Numbered from the stretch's first letter, positions 19,210 through 28,002 are shown. The stretch: 64,000 bases of DNA from Isoptericola sp044389085 (GCF_044389085.1 NZ_JBIRXP010000001.1:310001-374000), one strand, 5' to 3'. Program-made: numbers and translations. The notes: a model not told the origin generated them from the letters alone.

Positions 19210-20531
19210 TGCCCGCGCTGCCTGACGGCGAGGGTGTCCCCGCCGACGGCGCGCTGCCGGGGTGGGTGCGCCCGACGGGGGCGTCGGACGGCGGGCGACC
19301 GTTCGGCGTGTACGTGCACGTGCCGTTCTGCTCGGTGCGGTGCGGCTACTGCGACTTCAACACGTACACGGCGTCCGAGCTGGGCGGGGGTGCGAACCAG
19401 GCGGCGTACGCGACGACCGCCCTGCGGGAGGTGAGCCTGGCCGCCCGGGTGCTCGACGACGCCGGCCTGGGGTCGCGGCCCGTGTCCACGGTGTTCTTCG
19501 GCGGCGGCACGCCCACGATGCTGCCCGCCGCGGACCTCGCGCGGGTCCTGCGGGGGATCGACGACACCTGGGGGCTGGCCGACGGGGCCGAGGTCACCAC
19601 GGAGGCGAACCCCGACTCGGTGACGCCCGAGTCGCTGCGGGTGCTCGCGGACGCGGGGTTCACCCGCGTCTCGTTCGGGATGCAGTCGGCGGTGCCGCAC
19701 GTGCTGGCCACGCTGGAGCGCACCCACGACCCCCGCCGCGTGCCCGACGCCGTGACCTGGGCGCGCGACGCCGGCCTCGACGTGTCGCTCGACCTCATCT
19801 ACGGCACGCCGGGGGAGTCGCTGGACGACTGGCGGGCATCCCTCGAGGCGGTGCTCGCCACGGGCGTGGACCACGTGTCGGCGTACGCGCTCGTCGTCGA
19901 GCCGGGCACCAAGATGCACGCCCAGGTGCGCCGCGGCGAGCTCGCGCTGCCCGACGAGGACGACCAGGCCGCCAAGTACGAGCTCGCCGACGACCTGTTT
20001 ACCGCGGCCGGTCTCGGCTGGTACGAGGTGAGCAACTGGGCGCGCGGCCCCGAGCACGCCTGCCGGCACAACCTCGCGTACTGGCGCGGCGACGACTGGT
20101 GGGGCGTCGGCCCGGGCGCGCACTCGTACGTCGCGGGACCGTCGGGCGGTGCCGACGACCTCGGCGGCACCGAGGGCATCCAGGGCAGCCAGGGCGTCGA
20201 GGGCGTCGAGCACGTTGAGCACGCCGGCGTGCGCTGGTGGAACGTCAAGCACCCGCGGCGCTACGCCGCCCTCCTGGAGTCCGGCGCGTCCCCGGGCGCC
20301 GGGCGCGAGCTGCTCACCCCGGGCGAGGCGCAGCTGGAACGCGTGCTGCTCGGCGTCCGCGTCCGCGAGGGGCTGGCGGTCTCGGCGCTCGACCCGTCCC
20401 GGCGCTCGGCGGTCGCGCGGCTCGTGGCCCGCGGCCTGCTCGACGGCGTCGCCGCGGTGCGCGGGCGGGTCGTTCTCACGCGGCAGGGCCGGCTGCTCGC
20501 GGACTCCGTCGTCCGCGAGCTGACCCCCTGA
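19209..20531 (+). CDS. hemW: HemW-like radical SAM heme chaperone
   Basis: 440 residues. Radical SAM core with the cluster motif CSVRCGYC (Cys41, Cys45, Cys48), preceded by YVHVPF, then FFGGGTPTML and TTEANPDS. HemW lacks the fourth substrate-site Cys of HemN; it is a heme-binding chaperone rather than a coproporphyrinogen dehydrogenase. Acidic/Gly-rich insert (GTEGIQGSQGVEGVEHVEH) near residue 320 is unusual. GTG start shares one base with the lepA stop, so the two are tightly coupled. It ends just before an assembly gap but the C-terminus looks complete. Confidence 0.93.
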
Positions 20532-20773
20532 CGTGGGGGGGGCGGGGGGGGGGGGGGGAGGAACCGCCACCCCCCCACCCCCCCACCCCCACCCAAAACC
20601 CACAACACACGCGAGCACNNNNNNNNNNGGGCGGTCCCCCCGGGGGGGGGGGCGGGGGCCGCGGGGGGCCGCCCCCCGCCCCCCCCCCCCCGGCGCGGGG
20701 GGGGGGGGGGGGGCGGCCCCGCCCCCCCCCCCCCCCCGCCCCCCCCCCCCGCTCACAGCACTCTCGGGTGGTG
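20532..20773. other. scaffold gap and low-complexity assembly artefact
   Basis: Ten N at 20619-20628 are flanked by long runs of G and C (about 20537-20595 and 20637-20752) with almost no other bases. Nothing like this occurs elsewhere in the window. The pattern suggests poor-quality contig ends joined by a fixed-length gap, perhaps at a strong hairpin between convergent genes. True length and content here are unknown; no gene can be called. Confidence 0.9.
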
Positions 20774-21241
20774 TCAGGAGACCATGCGGATGTTGATCGG
20801 GTAGCGGTACGCCTCGTGGCGGTTGACGGCGACCGCGGCCATGATGCCGAACACGATCGACAGGACCCAGACCGCGAAGAGGATCGCGAAGCCGATCAGC
20901 AGGAACGTCGTGATCCAGCCGATGGCGTACCCGATGAGCAGGGTGATCTGGAAGTTCAGCGACTCCTTGGCCTGATCGCCCACGTACCCGCTGCGGTCGC
21001 GCAGGAACAGCCAGACCAGCAGCGGGGTGAGGAAGCCGAGGAGACCCAGGCTGAGCAACGACAGCACCGGCGGCCCCAGGTGCGCGACCATGGCCCAGGT
21101 GCGCTCGTCCGACGGCGAGAGGGGCTGGGGGCCGTACCCGTAGGGCGGCTGGCCCGGGGGCGGCCCGCCGTAGGGCGGCTGGCCCGGCGGGGGGCCCGCC
21201 GGTGGCTGCTGCGGCGGGGGTCCGTACGGCGGCGTGCTCAT
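20774..21241 (-). CDS. DUF4870-type small membrane protein
   Basis: 155 residues. Residues 1-45 are a Pro/Gly/Gln/Tyr-rich cytoplasmic tail with repeated GPPPGQPPYG units; then SDERTWAMVAHLG, the DUF4870 signature, and three or four hydrophobic helices, ending RHEAYRYPINIRMVS. Function unknown. ATG 21241 is chosen because the longer reading to 21259 adds residues not expected for the family. The stop is close to the assembly gap but in a normal position for the family. Confidence 0.85.
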   Translation of the reverse strand: MSTPPYGPPPQQPPAGPPPGQPPYGGPPPGQPPYGYGPQPLSPSDERTWAMVAHLGPPVLSLLSLGLLGFLTPLLVWLFLRDRSGYVGDQAKESLNFQITLLIGYAIGWITTFLLIGFAILFAVWVLSIVFGIMAAVAVNRHEAYRYPINIRMVS

Positions 21242-21360
21242 GGCTCCATCCTTGCGCATCTCCCGTGGTCACGTGCGGTGGCGGAGGCGATCGGGTGCGG
21301 CGAGAGTGGGCGAAGGCGCCGACCCCGCCGGTGCGTCGCCCGGACCAGCCAGGAGGAACG

Positions 21361-21936
21361 ATGAGCGAGAACACGCCCCAGCAGCCCGGCGACCCGCAGC
21401 AGCCGCCGCAGCAGCCCGGGTACCAGCCGCCGCCGGGCCGGTCGGCACCCCAGGAACCGTACGGGCAGCAGCCCCCGGTGTCCCCGCCCCCGCACGGCGG
21501 CCAGCCCCCCTACGGCGACCAGCCGTACGCCCAGCCGCAGCAGCCCTACGAGGGCCGGATGCCGGACCCGGGGCTGTACCCGGGCTCCGAGTACCCGCCG
21601 GACCGGTCGGCGGGACCGTTCACGCCGCACGGCGAGGGCAGCGGCTTCCTGAGCGCGCTGTTCGACTACTCGTTCAGCCACTACATCACGCCCAGCGTCG
21701 TGAAGGTCGTCTACATCATCGTCACGGTGCTGGTCGCGCTGGTCTGGCTCTCCGGCCTCGTCGCGACGTTCTCCCAGTCCATCTGGGGCGGGATCCTCTA
21801 CCTGGTGTTCGGGTGGATCATCGCGCTCGTGTACCTCGCGCTGGCGCGCATCACCCTGGAGTTCTTCATGGCCGTCATCTCGGTGTCGGAGAAGGTCAAC
21901 GCCTACGCGCAGCGCGACGGGATCACGACGCGCTGA
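21361..21936 (+). CDS. DUF4282-type membrane protein
   Basis: 191 residues. Residues 1-90 are Pro/Gln/Gly/Tyr-rich and disordered; then GFLSALFDYSFSHYITPSVVKVVYIIVTVLVAL and a second hydrophobic helix with a short ALARITLEFFMAVISVSEKV end, the DUF4282 pattern with two membrane helices. Function unknown. AGGAGG 4-5 nt before ATG 21361 fixes the start. It is divergent from the DUF4870 gene, whose tail has the same composition, so the two may act together at the membrane; that is inference. Confidence 0.87.
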   Translation: MSENTPQQPGDPQQPPQQPGYQPPPGRSAPQEPYGQQPPVSPPPHGGQPPYGDQPYAQPQQPYEGRMPDPGLYPGSEYPPDRSAGPFTPHGEGSGFLSALFDYSFSHYITPSVVKVVYIIVTVLVALVWLSGLVATFSQSIWGGILYLVFGWIIALVYLALARITLEFFMAVISVSEKVNAYAQRDGITTR

Positions 21937-21952
21937 CCGTCGCGCGGCGCGT

Positions 21953-22831
21953 TCAGGCCGTCACGAAGTCGATCAGCTCCTCGACCCGGCCCAGCAGGGC
22001 CGGGTCGAGGTCACGGTAGTCGCGCACGGTCGCGAGTATCCGCTGCCACGCACGGCCGACGTCCTCGGTGGACGACGCCGGCCAGCCCAGCTCGCGCAGG
22101 ATCCCGCGCTTCCACTCGGTGCCCCGCTCGATGGTGGGCCACGACGCCAGCCCCAGACGTTCCGCCTTCACGGCCTGCCACACGTCGACGTACGGGTGGC
22201 CCAGCACCAGCACGGTGCCGCGCGGCACGCGCCGCAGGGCATCGTCGGCGAGGCGCCGCTCCTTCGACCCGGGCACCAGGTGGTCGACGAGCACGCCCAC
22301 CCGCCGCTCGGGCGTGGGGCCGAACTCGTCGAGGGCGTCCGCGAGGTTGTCCACGCCGTCGAGCATCTCGACCACGACGCCCTCGACGCGCAGGTCGTCG
22401 CCCCACACCTTCTCGACCAGCTCGGCGTCGTGCTTGCCCTCCACCCAGATGCGCGAGCCGCGGGCCACCCGGGCGCGCTGGTCGTGCACCGCGACGGAGC
22501 CCGACGCCGTCCGGGCCGGGCGCGCGGGGGCGCGGGTGGTCACGGGTGCGGTGAGCTCCACCGGCTGCCCGTCCACCCAGAAGCCCGGGCCGAGCGGGAA
22601 CGAGCGGGTGCGCCCGCGCCGGTCCTCGAGCACCACGAGGTGGACGCCGCCCGACTTCTCCACGCGCACCACGGCGCCCACCCAGCCGGTCGTGACCTCC
22701 TCGACCACGAGGCCGTGGTCCGCCGCGCGGGGCCGGGACACCGGCCGGCGGCGGTGGTGGGCGGAGCCGTCGGGGGCACCCGGGGCGCGGGAGCCGGAGG
22801 ACAGGACGTCGGAGCCGTAGCGGTCGTGCAC
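21953..22831 (-). CDS. DUF3097 family protein
   Basis: 292 residues. Distinctive stretches: EEVTTGWVGAVVRVEKSGGVHLVVLEDRRGR, RGSRIWVEGKHDAELVEKVWGDDLR (a TOPRIM-like EGKxD), DHLVPGSKE and GHPYVDVWQAVK, all typical of the actinobacterial DUF3097 family. The EGKHD and later acidic motifs suggest a TOPRIM-like nucleotide or nuclease fold; there is no demonstrated function I can name. GTG 22831 (V-H-D-R-Y) is fixed by a leaderless promoter; the longer reading would add 54 low-complexity residues. Confidence 0.85.
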   Translation of the reverse strand: MHDRYGSDVLSSGSRAPGAPDGSAHHRRRPVSRPRAADHGLVVEEVTTGWVGAVVRVEKSGGVHLVVLEDRRGRTRSFPLGPGFWVDGQPVELTAPVTTRAPARPARTASGSVAVHDQRARVARGSRIWVEGKHDAELVEKVWGDDLRVEGVVVEMLDGVDNLADALDEFGPTPERRVGVLVDHLVPGSKERRLADDALRRVPRGTVLVLGHPYVDVWQAVKAERLGLASWPTIERGTEWKRGILRELGWPASSTEDVGRAWQRILATVRDYRDLDPALLGRVEELIDFVTA

Positions 22832-22838
22832 GGCCGTG

Positions 22839-22844
22839 AGCCTA
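22839..22844 (-). promoter_or_regulatory. -10 box of leaderless DUF3097 gene promoter
   Basis: Minus-strand TAGGCT, 7 nt, then GTG at 22831. Confidence 0.6.
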
Positions 22845-22989
22845 CGGTCGCCGCCGCAGGACAGGGCGGCCCGACACGCGCCGCGCGCCGCCCGGTCGGG
22901 ACCGGACGGCGCGGGAGGCGGTGCCTGAGGGGTGGCGCCCGAGGGGACGAGCAGGCGGGCGGACCCGTGGGCGGGCGCGCTCGCCCGGC

Positions 22990-23196
22990 TCACGCGTGCC
23001 GCGGGCGGTGCAGCGGGGTGCTCGCCGCGGGGCGCCGCCGGGACGGCTCCTGAGCGGCCGGTTCCGGGCCCGGCACGGCGGCCCGGAGCGCGCGGCGCGA
23101 GGCGCGCAGGCGCTGGGCCAGCCGGCGCAGCGCCACCTCGCGCTCGAGCTCCTCCTGACGGCGCTCGAAGAGCATGTCGTACACGTGCGGATCCAT
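22990..23196 (-). CDS. small basic protein, paralogue of the 26302 gene
   Basis: 68 residues, starting MDPHVYDMLFERRQEELERE. Highly charged, rich in Arg, Glu and Ala, predicted helix for residues 8-40, then a disordered Pro/Arg tail. Not recognised as a named family. GGAGGA 4-5 nt before ATG 23196 on the minus strand supports translation. It lies 130 bp downstream of the large LuxR-type regulator on the same strand and resembles the small protein encoded just upstream of that regulator (shared M-x-Y..(D/E)..R.(E/A).LE pattern and an Arg-rich second helix). Confidence 0.65.
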   Translation of the reverse strand: MDPHVYDMLFERRQEELEREVALRRLAQRLRASRRALRAAVPGPEPAAQEPSRRRPAASTPLHRPRHA

Positions 23197-23326
23197 GGTG
23201 TCCTCCAGCCGGGGTGTCGTGACACGGCTAGGGAGGACGGTCCCCCGGGGTCCGTACACGACTGCTCAGGGCATGGGAACGGGTGCGCCGGGCGACGCCG
23301 GCAGGGTGCGGGACCCGCTCACGTCA

Positions 23327-26305
23327 TCACTGCCAGGAGCCGTCGGACCGTGCCACGACGGCCGCCTCCGTGCGGGTGGCGACGCCCAGCTTGCGCAGGA
23401 TGGCGGAGACGTGGACGGACGCCGTCTTGCGGCTGATGAACAACCGTTCGGCGATCTGCCCGTTCGTCAGGCCCTCGGCGACGAGCGCGAGCACCTGGCG
23501 CTCGCGGTCGGTCAGCGCGCGGTCGACCGGCGTGCGGTCGGCCTGCCGCGCCCGGCCGGCGCCGCGGGCGAGACCGGCGCCCTCGAGCAGCGCGCGCGCC
23601 TGGTCGGCCACCAGCCCGCACCCGAGGGCGTCCGCCGCCTCGACGGCGGCGGTGAGGCGCTCGCGGGCCGCGACGCGGTCGCCGGCCTCCAGCAGCGACG
23701 CCCCGTCGCGGTACAGCGCGTAGGGCCGCAGGTGCGCGGGGCCGTCCGCCGCGACCACCGCCTCCCAGGACCCGTCGCCGAGCTCGGCGGCGAAGAGCGC
23801 CGCCCACGTCGGGTAGGTCGGCCACAGCCGGCACGACGCGAGCACCTCGCGGTACGGCGCGACGTCGACCTCGCGCCCGGCCCGGCGGGCGCGGTCGAGC
23901 ACCCGCGCGGCCACCGCGAGCGTCGTGAGCCGGTAGTACGGGCCCAGGGCCTCGGGCCGGACGGCGATCGTCACGAGGTCGAGCGCGTCGTCCAGGTCGT
24001 CGCGCAGCAGGGCGAGCTCGGCCAGCGTCGTGGACACCCGCGCCCGGATCTGCTCCTCCACCCGCCCGTAGCGCTCCCAGGTCGCGCGGTGCACCCGCGC
24101 CCGTGCCTGGGCGGTGTCGACGTCACCGCGCCACATCGCGAGCCACGTCCACCGCTCACCCAGGTACACCGCGTAGTCGCTCGGGTCGACGAGCGGGACG
24201 GACCGCGCGTACCACTCCTCGGCGTCGGACCACCGGCCGGACCCGATCCAGGCCTCCGCGACGTTCCCCTCGAGCATCGCCCGGGTGGCCCAGCCCGCGC
24301 CGAGCGCCCGGGCGATGCGTGCCCCCGACTCGGCGAGGTGCTCCGCCTCGGCGAACTGCCCGAGCTTGAGGCGGGTGTCGGACGCGTTGGTGTAGTAGTG
24401 GCACTGGGCGCGCCAGTCGTCGCCCGCCACCTCGTGGGACCGCTCGAGCTCGTCGAGGGCGTCGAGGTCGCCTCGGTCCAGGCGGCTCATGGCCCGGAGG
24501 TTGAGGGCGAGGGAGGCGTTCTGGTCGTCGCCGACCGCGGTCGCGGCGGCGATGGCCTCGCTCGCGGCCGCGACCGCCTCGGCGTGCCGGTGGTCCATCA
24601 TGGCGTTCCGCGCCTTGAGCCGGAGCAGCGGGGCGCGGCCGGCGTGGTCGTCCACGGGGAGCAGCGCCAGCGCCTCGTCGAGCATCTGGTCGGAGCGGGG
24701 GTCGCCCGCCTTGCCCAGGATGTGGGCGAGGGTCGACAGCGCCTGCGCCCGCCCGGCCGGGTCGTCGGCGGGCCACTCCGCCGCCGCCTCGCGCGCCAGC
24801 CCGGCGGCGCGCTCGATCTGCGCGGCGTCCTGCAGGGCGACCGACACGTGCCGCAGCAGCGCGGCGTGGTGCAGCCCGGCGACCTCCTGCGCGTCGGGCA
24901 CCAGCTCCCAGAGATCGAGCGCGCGCTCGCCCGCCGCGGCGACGACGGCGGAGGACGCCTGGCCGTAGGTCTCGGGCACCGAGACGACCTCGACCGCGGT
25001 GGCGAGCGCGCGATCGGGGAGGCGCGCCCGCCACCAGTGGTCGGCCGCGGCCGCGACCCGGGCCAGGGTGCGCTCGCCGTCCTCGAGCGCGCTCGCGCAC
25101 GCGGCGTGCAGACGGCGGGACTCGCCGGGCAGCAGCTCCGCGTCGACGGACTCCTGGATGAGGGCGTGCCGGAAGCGGAACCCGTCGGTGTCGGCGACGA
25201 GCACGTGCGCCTCGACCGCCTCCCTGGCGGCGGGCTCGGCGTCGTCGAGCCCGTCCTCGCCGAGCATGGCCACCAGCAGCTCGTGCGGGGCCCGCTGGCC
25301 GGCCGCGGCGACCGTGCGGCAGAAGCGCTGGGCGGCCTCGCTCAGGGACGAGTAGCGCAGCAGGAGCAGCTCGCGCAGCGAGTCGGGCAGGGCCTCGCCC
25401 GCGAAGTCCGCCAGCTCCTCGGCGTAGAAGGGCACGCCCTCGCTGCGCTCGACGAGCTCGCCCAGCTGCGTGCCGGAGAGGTCGGGGGCGTCGGGACGCC
25501 TCGAGACGAGGGACGAGAACAGGCGCGTCGCCTCGGTCGCGGCCAGGCGCGGCACGTCGACGCGGGTGACGAGCCGGGCACGCTCCAGCTCGGCCAGGGT
25601 GGTGCGCAGCGGGTGCCGCCGGCCGACGTCGTCGCTGCGGTAGGTGGCGACCACGAGGAGGGTGGCGGTGGGGGCCGTGCGCGCCAGCCGGGCGAGCACC
25701 GTGCGCGTCACGTCGTCGGACCAGTGCAGGTCCTCGAGGACGAGGACGACGGGGCGCCCCGACGCGAGCGTGGTCGTCAGGTCGGCCAGCACCTCGGGCA
25801 GGCGCCCGGAGTCGACGTCGCGACGCACGTCCACCAGGCGGGGCGCGAGGAGGCCGAGGGCGTCCGCGGCGGGACCGGCCGCGGCCAGGGTGGCCTCCGG
25901 GCCGAGGGTGTCGACGACGTCGGACAGGACCCCCGTGAGAGCGGCGTAGGGGAGGGGGCCGGAGCCCGAGTCGGCGCACTGCCCGTGCAGCACGAGCGGA
26001 GGGGAGGCCGCGGCGCCGACCTCGGCGAGGAACTCGGCCACGAGGCGCGTCTTGCCGATGCCCGCCTCGCCCCCGACGAGGACCACGCTGCCGGCGCCGT
26101 CGCGGGCGGCCGCGTACGCCTCGCGCAGGGAGGTCAGCTCGGCGGCCCGGCCGACGAGGGGTGAGGGGGCGCTTCCGGTGGGCACGCCGCCATCGTGCCA
26201 GGCGGGTCGGGACGTCGTCGCGCCCGCCCCGGCCAGGATGTCGGGCGTGGTGCCCGGCACGGTGCCCGGCGCGGTACCTGGCGTGGTGCCGGGTGCGGCG
26301 GTCAC
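23327..26305 (-). CDS. large ATP-binding LuxR-family (LAL) transcriptional regulator
   Basis: 992 residues. Domains: Pro/Gly/Thr-rich tail 1-45 with PGT repeats; a STAND/AAA ATPase with Walker A GGEAGIGKT (78-86) and a Walker B-like VVLVLEDLHWSDD; a long helical, TPR-like middle of about 550 residues; and a C-terminal LuxR helix-turn-helix (LTDRERQVLALVAEGLTNGQIAERL, then RKTASVHVSAILRKLGV). LAL/MalT-type regulators bind ATP and an inducer, and activate catabolic or secondary metabolic genes. The GTG at 26305 overlaps the stop of the small gene upstream (GTGA), so the two are coupled. Neighbouring target genes are not obvious; DUF3097 and the small proteins are the nearest. Confidence 0.92.
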   Translation of the reverse strand: MTAAPGTTPGTAPGTVPGTTPDILAGAGATTSRPAWHDGGVPTGSAPSPLVGRAAELTSLREAYAAARDGAGSVVLVGGEAGIGKTRLVAEFLAEVGAAASPPLVLHGQCADSGSGPLPYAALTGVLSDVVDTLGPEATLAAAGPAADALGLLAPRLVDVRRDVDSGRLPEVLADLTTTLASGRPVVLVLEDLHWSDDVTRTVLARLARTAPTATLLVVATYRSDDVGRRHPLRTTLAELERARLVTRVDVPRLAATEATRLFSSLVSRRPDAPDLSGTQLGELVERSEGVPFYAEELADFAGEALPDSLRELLLLRYSSLSEAAQRFCRTVAAAGQRAPHELLVAMLGEDGLDDAEPAAREAVEAHVLVADTDGFRFRHALIQESVDAELLPGESRRLHAACASALEDGERTLARVAAAADHWWRARLPDRALATAVEVVSVPETYGQASSAVVAAAGERALDLWELVPDAQEVAGLHHAALLRHVSVALQDAAQIERAAGLAREAAAEWPADDPAGRAQALSTLAHILGKAGDPRSDQMLDEALALLPVDDHAGRAPLLRLKARNAMMDHRHAEAVAAASEAIAAATAVGDDQNASLALNLRAMSRLDRGDLDALDELERSHEVAGDDWRAQCHYYTNASDTRLKLGQFAEAEHLAESGARIARALGAGWATRAMLEGNVAEAWIGSGRWSDAEEWYARSVPLVDPSDYAVYLGERWTWLAMWRGDVDTAQARARVHRATWERYGRVEEQIRARVSTTLAELALLRDDLDDALDLVTIAVRPEALGPYYRLTTLAVAARVLDRARRAGREVDVAPYREVLASCRLWPTYPTWAALFAAELGDGSWEAVVAADGPAHLRPYALYRDGASLLEAGDRVAARERLTAAVEAADALGCGLVADQARALLEGAGLARGAGRARQADRTPVDRALTDRERQVLALVAEGLTNGQIAERLFISRKTASVHVSAILRKLGVATRTEAAVVARSDGSWQ

Positions 26306-26496
26306 TGCGGCCAGGGCCGCACGAGGCCAGCGGGCAGCTCCCAGGGGCGGCGGGGCGCGCGCCGGCGCCGCGTCGCGGCCCGGCGGCTCGTGCGTCGTGC
26401 CTGGCGCGCGGCAGCGCGGGCGTCCGCCCAGCGCACGGCCTGCTCCAGGTCCGCCTGGCGGGCGCGGAACTCGTCGTAGTACAGGTACTCGTTCAT
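26302..26496 (-). CDS. small basic protein coupled to the LAL regulator
   Basis: 64 residues, starting MNEYLYYDEFRARQADLEQA, with an Arg/Ala-rich helix and a basic Pro/Trp end. Unrecognised family. GGAGA precedes ATG 26496 on the minus strand, and its TGA overlaps the GTG of the LAL regulator, which makes it a real co-translated gene. Similar in size and pattern to the 22990 gene. A regulator-binding peptide or membrane-associated partner is possible but unproven. Confidence 0.65.
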   Translation of the reverse strand: MNEYLYYDEFRARQADLEQAVRWADARAAARQARRTSRRAATRRRRAPRRPWELPAGLVRPWPQ

Positions 26497-26730
26497 CACC
26501 GGTCTCCTTCTCCGCTCGGCGTCGTCCGGTCCGGACGACCGCCGGTGGTTCCAGCCTCGGTTCCTGAGGTAGCGGGGCGGATCGGTCAGGTGCCGGATCT
26601 TCGCGGGCGGGGGTACCTCAGACGGCCGTCGGGGTACCTCAGCCCCGGGCACCGACCAGGTCGGCGGCCGATCCTGCCGCCCTGCCCGGCGTGTCGGGGG
26701 CGGGTCCCGCGGACCCCCGCGGAGCCCGCG
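26497..26730. promoter_or_regulatory. regulatory region of the small protein-LAL operon with repeated operators
   Basis: This 234-bp stretch with no gene holds two exact direct copies of GGGGTACCTCAG (26610-26621 and 26631-26642), 21 bp apart and so on the same helix face; an inverted near-copy CTGAGGTA (26564-26571); and a 19-bp palindrome GTCGTCCGG-T-CCGGACGAC (26521-26539) in the leader of the small gene. Likely activator or repressor sites for this operon, possibly the LAL protein itself. No clear -10 box was picked. Confidence 0.55.
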
Positions 26731-26736
26731 TAGGAT
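26731..26736 (+). promoter_or_regulatory. -10 box of hrcA promoter
   Basis: TAGGAT, overlapping the left edge of the CIRCE element; transcription would begin near 26743 inside the operator. Confidence 0.6.
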
Positions 26737-26761
26737 GGCACTCGGGACACGAGAGTGCTAA
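26735..26761. promoter_or_regulatory. CIRCE operator for HrcA
   Basis: ATGGCACTC, nine bases, GAGTGCTAA. The right arm is exact to the TTAGCACTC-N9-GAGTGCTAA consensus and the left arm differs at two bases. It covers the transcription start, so HrcA should repress its own operon. Confidence 0.9.
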
Positions 26762-26825
26762 GGGTGAGAGCGCTCGGTGCCGGAGGGTTCGGCACGTCCC
26801 GCACCGACCCGACCCGAGGAGGACC

Positions 26826-27926
26826 GTGAGCGAGGAACGTCGCCTGGCCGTGCTCCGCGCGATCGTGGAGGACTACGTCCACACGCGCGAGCCCGTGGGG
26901 TCGCGCGTGCTCACGGAGCGGCACGGTCTCGGGGTCTCGCCGGCCACGATCCGCAACGACATGGCGGCGCTGGAGGAGGCCGGGTACATCGCCCAGCCGC
27001 ACACGTCCGCGGGCCGCATCCCGACCGACAAGGGGTACCGCCTCTTCGTCGACAGGCTCGCCGAGGTGCGTCCGCTCACCAGCCCGCAGCGCCGTGCGAT
27101 CGAGACGTTCCTGTCCGAGGCGATCGACCTGGACGACGTCCTCGGCCGTGCCGGGCGCCTCATCGCCCAGCTCACGGGCCAGGTGGCCGTGGTCCAGTAC
27201 CCCTCGCTCCGGCTGTCCGGGCTGCGGCACCTCGAGCTCGTCCCCGTGGGCGGCGCGCGGCTGCTGGTCGTGGTGATCACCGACACCGGCAGGGTCGAGC
27301 AGCGGTTCCTCGACGTCGGCGTGGGCCCCGGTGCGGAGCCCTCCGTCGTCGCCGTGGACACCCCCGCCGGCCCGGCGCCCGACCCCGACGCCCTCGACGA
27401 GGGCACGCTGGGCCTGCTGCGCGCCCGCCTCAACACGGCCGCCGCCGGCAAGGGCCTCGCCGAACTTCCCGACGCGTTCGCCCGCGTCGTGGCCGGGGTG
27501 GACGCGTCTCTGGCCCCGCTGGCGCGCGGCATCGCCGACCTCGTGGTCGACACCCTCGGCGCGCAGCGCGAGGAGCGCATCGTGCTGGCGGGCACCGCCA
27601 ACCTCGCCCGGGCCGAGATGCGGTTCGAGCAGGGGCTGAGCCCCGTCCTGGAGGCGCTCGAGGAGCAGGTCGTGCTCCTCGGGCTGCTCACCGAGCTCGC
27701 GTCCGAGCCCGGCGGCCGCGTGGGCGGCGGCGTCGGGGTCCGCATCGGGCACGAGAACCGTCTCGACGGACTCGCCGAGACCTCCGTCGTCGCCTCCGGC
27801 TACGGCAGCGACGGCGACACCGTGGCGATCCTGGGGTCGATCGGCCCCACCCGGATGGACTACCCGGGGACGATCGCCTCCGTCCGCGCCGTCGCCCGCT
27901 ACCTGTCCCGGGTGCTGCCCAGCTGA
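26826..27926 (+). CDS. hrcA: heat-inducible transcriptional repressor HrcA
   Basis: 366 residues. N-terminal winged helix (RRLAVLRAIVEDYVHTREPVGSRVL, VSPATIRNDMAALEEAGYI, HTSAGRIPTDKGYR) followed by the GAF-like dimerisation domain and a C-terminus with GVGVRIGHEN and GPTRMDYPG. HrcA binds CIRCE and needs GroEL to fold active. GTG 26826 with GAGGAGG 5-8 nt upstream is chosen; the in-frame extension to 26691 crosses the CIRCE site. Followed by dnaJ after 76 bp, giving the usual heat-shock pair. Confidence 0.97.
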   Translation: MSEERRLAVLRAIVEDYVHTREPVGSRVLTERHGLGVSPATIRNDMAALEEAGYIAQPHTSAGRIPTDKGYRLFVDRLAEVRPLTSPQRRAIETFLSEAIDLDDVLGRAGRLIAQLTGQVAVVQYPSLRLSGLRHLELVPVGGARLLVVVITDTGRVEQRFLDVGVGPGAEPSVVAVDTPAGPAPDPDALDEGTLGLLRARLNTAAAGKGLAELPDAFARVVAGVDASLAPLARGIADLVVDTLGAQREERIVLAGTANLARAEMRFEQGLSPVLEALEEQVVLLGLLTELASEPGGRVGGGVGVRIGHENRLDGLAETSVVASGYGSDGDTVAILGSIGPTRMDYPGTIASVRAVARYLSRVLPS

Positions 27927-28002
27927 CCGCGCCGCGGCGGCACCCTCCCGAACCAGCCGACCTGACCGTGCACGTCACCGACACGTCACCGAAGAGAGAC
28001 CT

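Noticed and set aside
20537..20752. G/C-rich block as a repeat, origin or G-quadruplex element
   Set aside because: The runs flank N bases and look like sequencing artefact; nothing biological can be supported.
23174..26164. 996-codon open frame opposite the LAL regulator
   Set aside because: No recognisable domain and mirror composition; the minus strand encodes Walker A and LuxR HTH motifs.
26610..26642. Start of a CRISPR array or integron-like repeat
   Set aside because: Only two short copies, no spacer series and no cas genes.
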